Positions 19,645 to 20,723 of a stretch of 20,723 nucleotides of DNA are shown here, in pieces. A program made the position numbers and the translations under genes. A model generated the notes under the pieces. That model ran no database searches and had not been told where the DNA came from. It was given only the letters and a program-made list of their open reading frames with translations. The stretch comes from Tritrichomonas musculus (taxonomy: Eukaryota > Parabasalia > Tritrichomonadida > Tritrichomonadidae), in NCBI GenBank assembly GCA_039105265.1, contig JAPFFF010000524.1, positions 1 through 20,723 on the forward strand, written 5' to 3'. Position 1 is the stretch's first letter. Each line of letters opens with the position of its first letter.

Positions 19645-20692
19645 TAACTCTGTTCACTTGTGAGAAACGTTTGAATAAGAATAACTGAGATTAAGCTTTA
19701 ATTTTTACTGATTTTAATTAATTTCGAAATCGTTTTTAATTATCTTACAAAAGTGTTTGAGATTTGTGTTTTATTTAACTCTGTTCATTTGTGAGAAATG
19801 TTAGATTAAGAATAATTGAGATTAAGCTTTAATTTTTACTGATTTTACTTAATTTCGAAATCGTTTTTAATTATCTTACAAAAGTGTTTGAGATTTGTGT
19901 TTTATTTAACTCTGTTCATTTGTGAGAAACGTCTGAATAAGAATAACTGAGATTAAGCTTTAATTTTTACTGATTTTAATTAATTTCGAAATCGTTTTTA
20001 ATTATCTTACAAAAGTGTTTGAGATTTGTGTTTTATTTAACTCTGTTCATTTGTGAGAAACGTTTGAATAAGAATAACTGAGATTAAGCTTTAATTTTTA
20101 TTGATTTTACTTAATTTCGAAATCTTTTTCAATTATCTTACAAAAGTGTTTGAGATTTGTGTTTTATTTAACTCTGTTCACTTGTGAGAAATGTTAGATT
20201 AAGAATAACTGAGATTAAGCTTTAATTTTTATTGATTTTACTTAATTTCGAAATCGTTTATAATTATCTTACAAAAGTGTTTGAGATTTGTGTTTTATTT
20301 AACTCTGTTCATTTGTGAGAAATGTTAGATTAAGAATAATTGAGATTAAGCTTTAATTTTTACTGATTTTACTTAATTTCGAAATCGTTTTTAATTATCT
20401 TACAAAAGTGTTTGAGATTTGTGTTTTATTTAACTCTGTTCATTTGTGAGAAACGTTTGAATAAGAATAACTGAGATTAAGCTTTAATTTTTACTGATTT
20501 TACTTAATTTCGAAATCGTTTTTAATTATCTTACAAAAGTGTTTGAGATTTGTGTTTTATTTAACTCTGTTCATTTGTGAGAAACGTTTGAATAAGAATA
20601 ACTGAGATTAAGCTTTAATTTTTACTGATTTTACTTAATTTCGAAATCGTTTTTAATTATCTTACAAAAGTGTTTGAGATTTATGTTTTATT

Positions 20693-20723
20693 TAACTCTG
20701 TTCACTTGTGAGAAACGTTTGAA
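20693..20723. repeat. Partial last unit, cut by the window end
   Basis: The first 31 bases of a unit with TTCAC and CGTTTGAA are present. There is no loss of similarity towards the end, so the array continues beyond the window. Confidence 0.97.

Larger units (their letters stand above)
1..20723. repeat. 131-bp AT-rich satellite DNA array, 158 units plus a partial one
   Basis: Every base belongs to a head-to-tail tandem repeat with a 131-bp unit, taken here to begin at TAACTCTG. The unit-start motif falls at 1, 132, 263 and so on to 20693. The interval contains 158 units, six of which are 130 bp, which matches the coordinates exactly. A typical unit has about 31 G+C bases of 131 (about 24%). 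There is no inversion, insertion or unique spacer, and both window ends lie inside the array, so its true length is larger. The most constant stretches are unit positions 1-9, 74-87 (around ATTTCGAAAT) and 94-120 (around TTATCTTACAAAAGTG). Variation concentrates at 10-13, 18-19, 24-31, 41-64, 73, 88-93 and 122. Each frame on both strands meets stop codons within every unit, so it is not coding. Such arrays are typical of eukaryotic heterochromatin; a centromeric role is possible but not shown. Confidence 0.98.

Noticed and set aside
1-20723. Protein-coding potential
   Set aside because: Stops occur in all three phases on both strands in each unit (for example TAA at 1, 32, 38, 48, 55, 75 and 93; TGA at 17, 28, 42, 65 and 114), and the 131-bp period shifts frame at each unit. 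The longest gap between stops on the plus strand is near 108 nt in the consensus.
1-20723. CRISPR array
   Set aside because: Conserved stretches alternate with variable ones, but the variable parts are a few shared states, not unique spacers, and the period of 131 bp is too long and too AT-rich.
1-20723. Telomere repeats, rRNA, tRNA, or transposon and retroelement insertions
   Set aside because: No short telomere-type repeat, no RNA-gene features, no terminal repeats and no break in the 131-bp register were found anywhere.

Overview
The whole window is one uninterrupted, head-to-tail satellite DNA array. The repeat unit is 131 bp. Counting the junction motif TAACTCTG gives 158 complete units plus 31 bp of a 159th: 152 units of 131 bp and six of 130 bp, which accounts for all 20,692 bases before the final partial unit. 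All units lie in the same orientation. I found no gene, RNA gene, transposon or unique spacer, and neither edge of the array lies inside the window. The unit is about 76% A+T. Stop codons fall in all six frames of every unit, and 131 is not a multiple of 3, so no open frame much beyond about 110 nt is possible. This points to eukaryotic constitutive heterochromatin (centromeric, pericentromeric or subtelomeric). The sequence does not let me name the species, or choose between insect, plant, nematode or another AT-rich genome.

Units (numbered from base 1) fall into two families that differ mainly at unit positions 41-64. Type A (111 units) has ACTGAGATTAAGC (or ATTGAG...) followed usually by TTTTTACTG, and carries a HindIII site. 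Type B (37 units) has ATTGATATTGCGA followed by CTTTATTG. Ten further units are A/B hybrids. Type A is diverse: it varies at positions 13, 24, 28, 31, 41, 64, 73, 88, 92, 93 and 122. Type B is nearly uniform outside positions 10-13 and 122.

The array has a higher-order structure of multi-unit blocks copied over distances of 1.3-5.5 kb. Bases 918-2096 recur at 6418-7596. Bases 1835-2750 recur at 3406-4321. A seven-unit block starting with a 130-bp unit recurs at 4192, 8513 and 13621, and in shortened form at 18205. Bases 9953-11000 recur at 14799-15846. Bases 11394-12310 recur at 12704-13620. The four anchor blocks are spaced 33, 39 and 35 units apart, so the array looks like an imperfect higher-order repeat of about 4.3-5.1 kb. 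The last part (about 16,240 onward) is the least regular.

Inside the unit, positions 1-60 and 61-131 share five collinear short blocks, so the 131-bp unit appears to be an ancient duplication of a subunit of about 60 bp. Almost all variants are shared by several units; I saw only two private substitutions. The array is therefore shaped by unequal exchange and conversion more than by recent point mutation. All of this was read by eye, so counts could be off by one or two.
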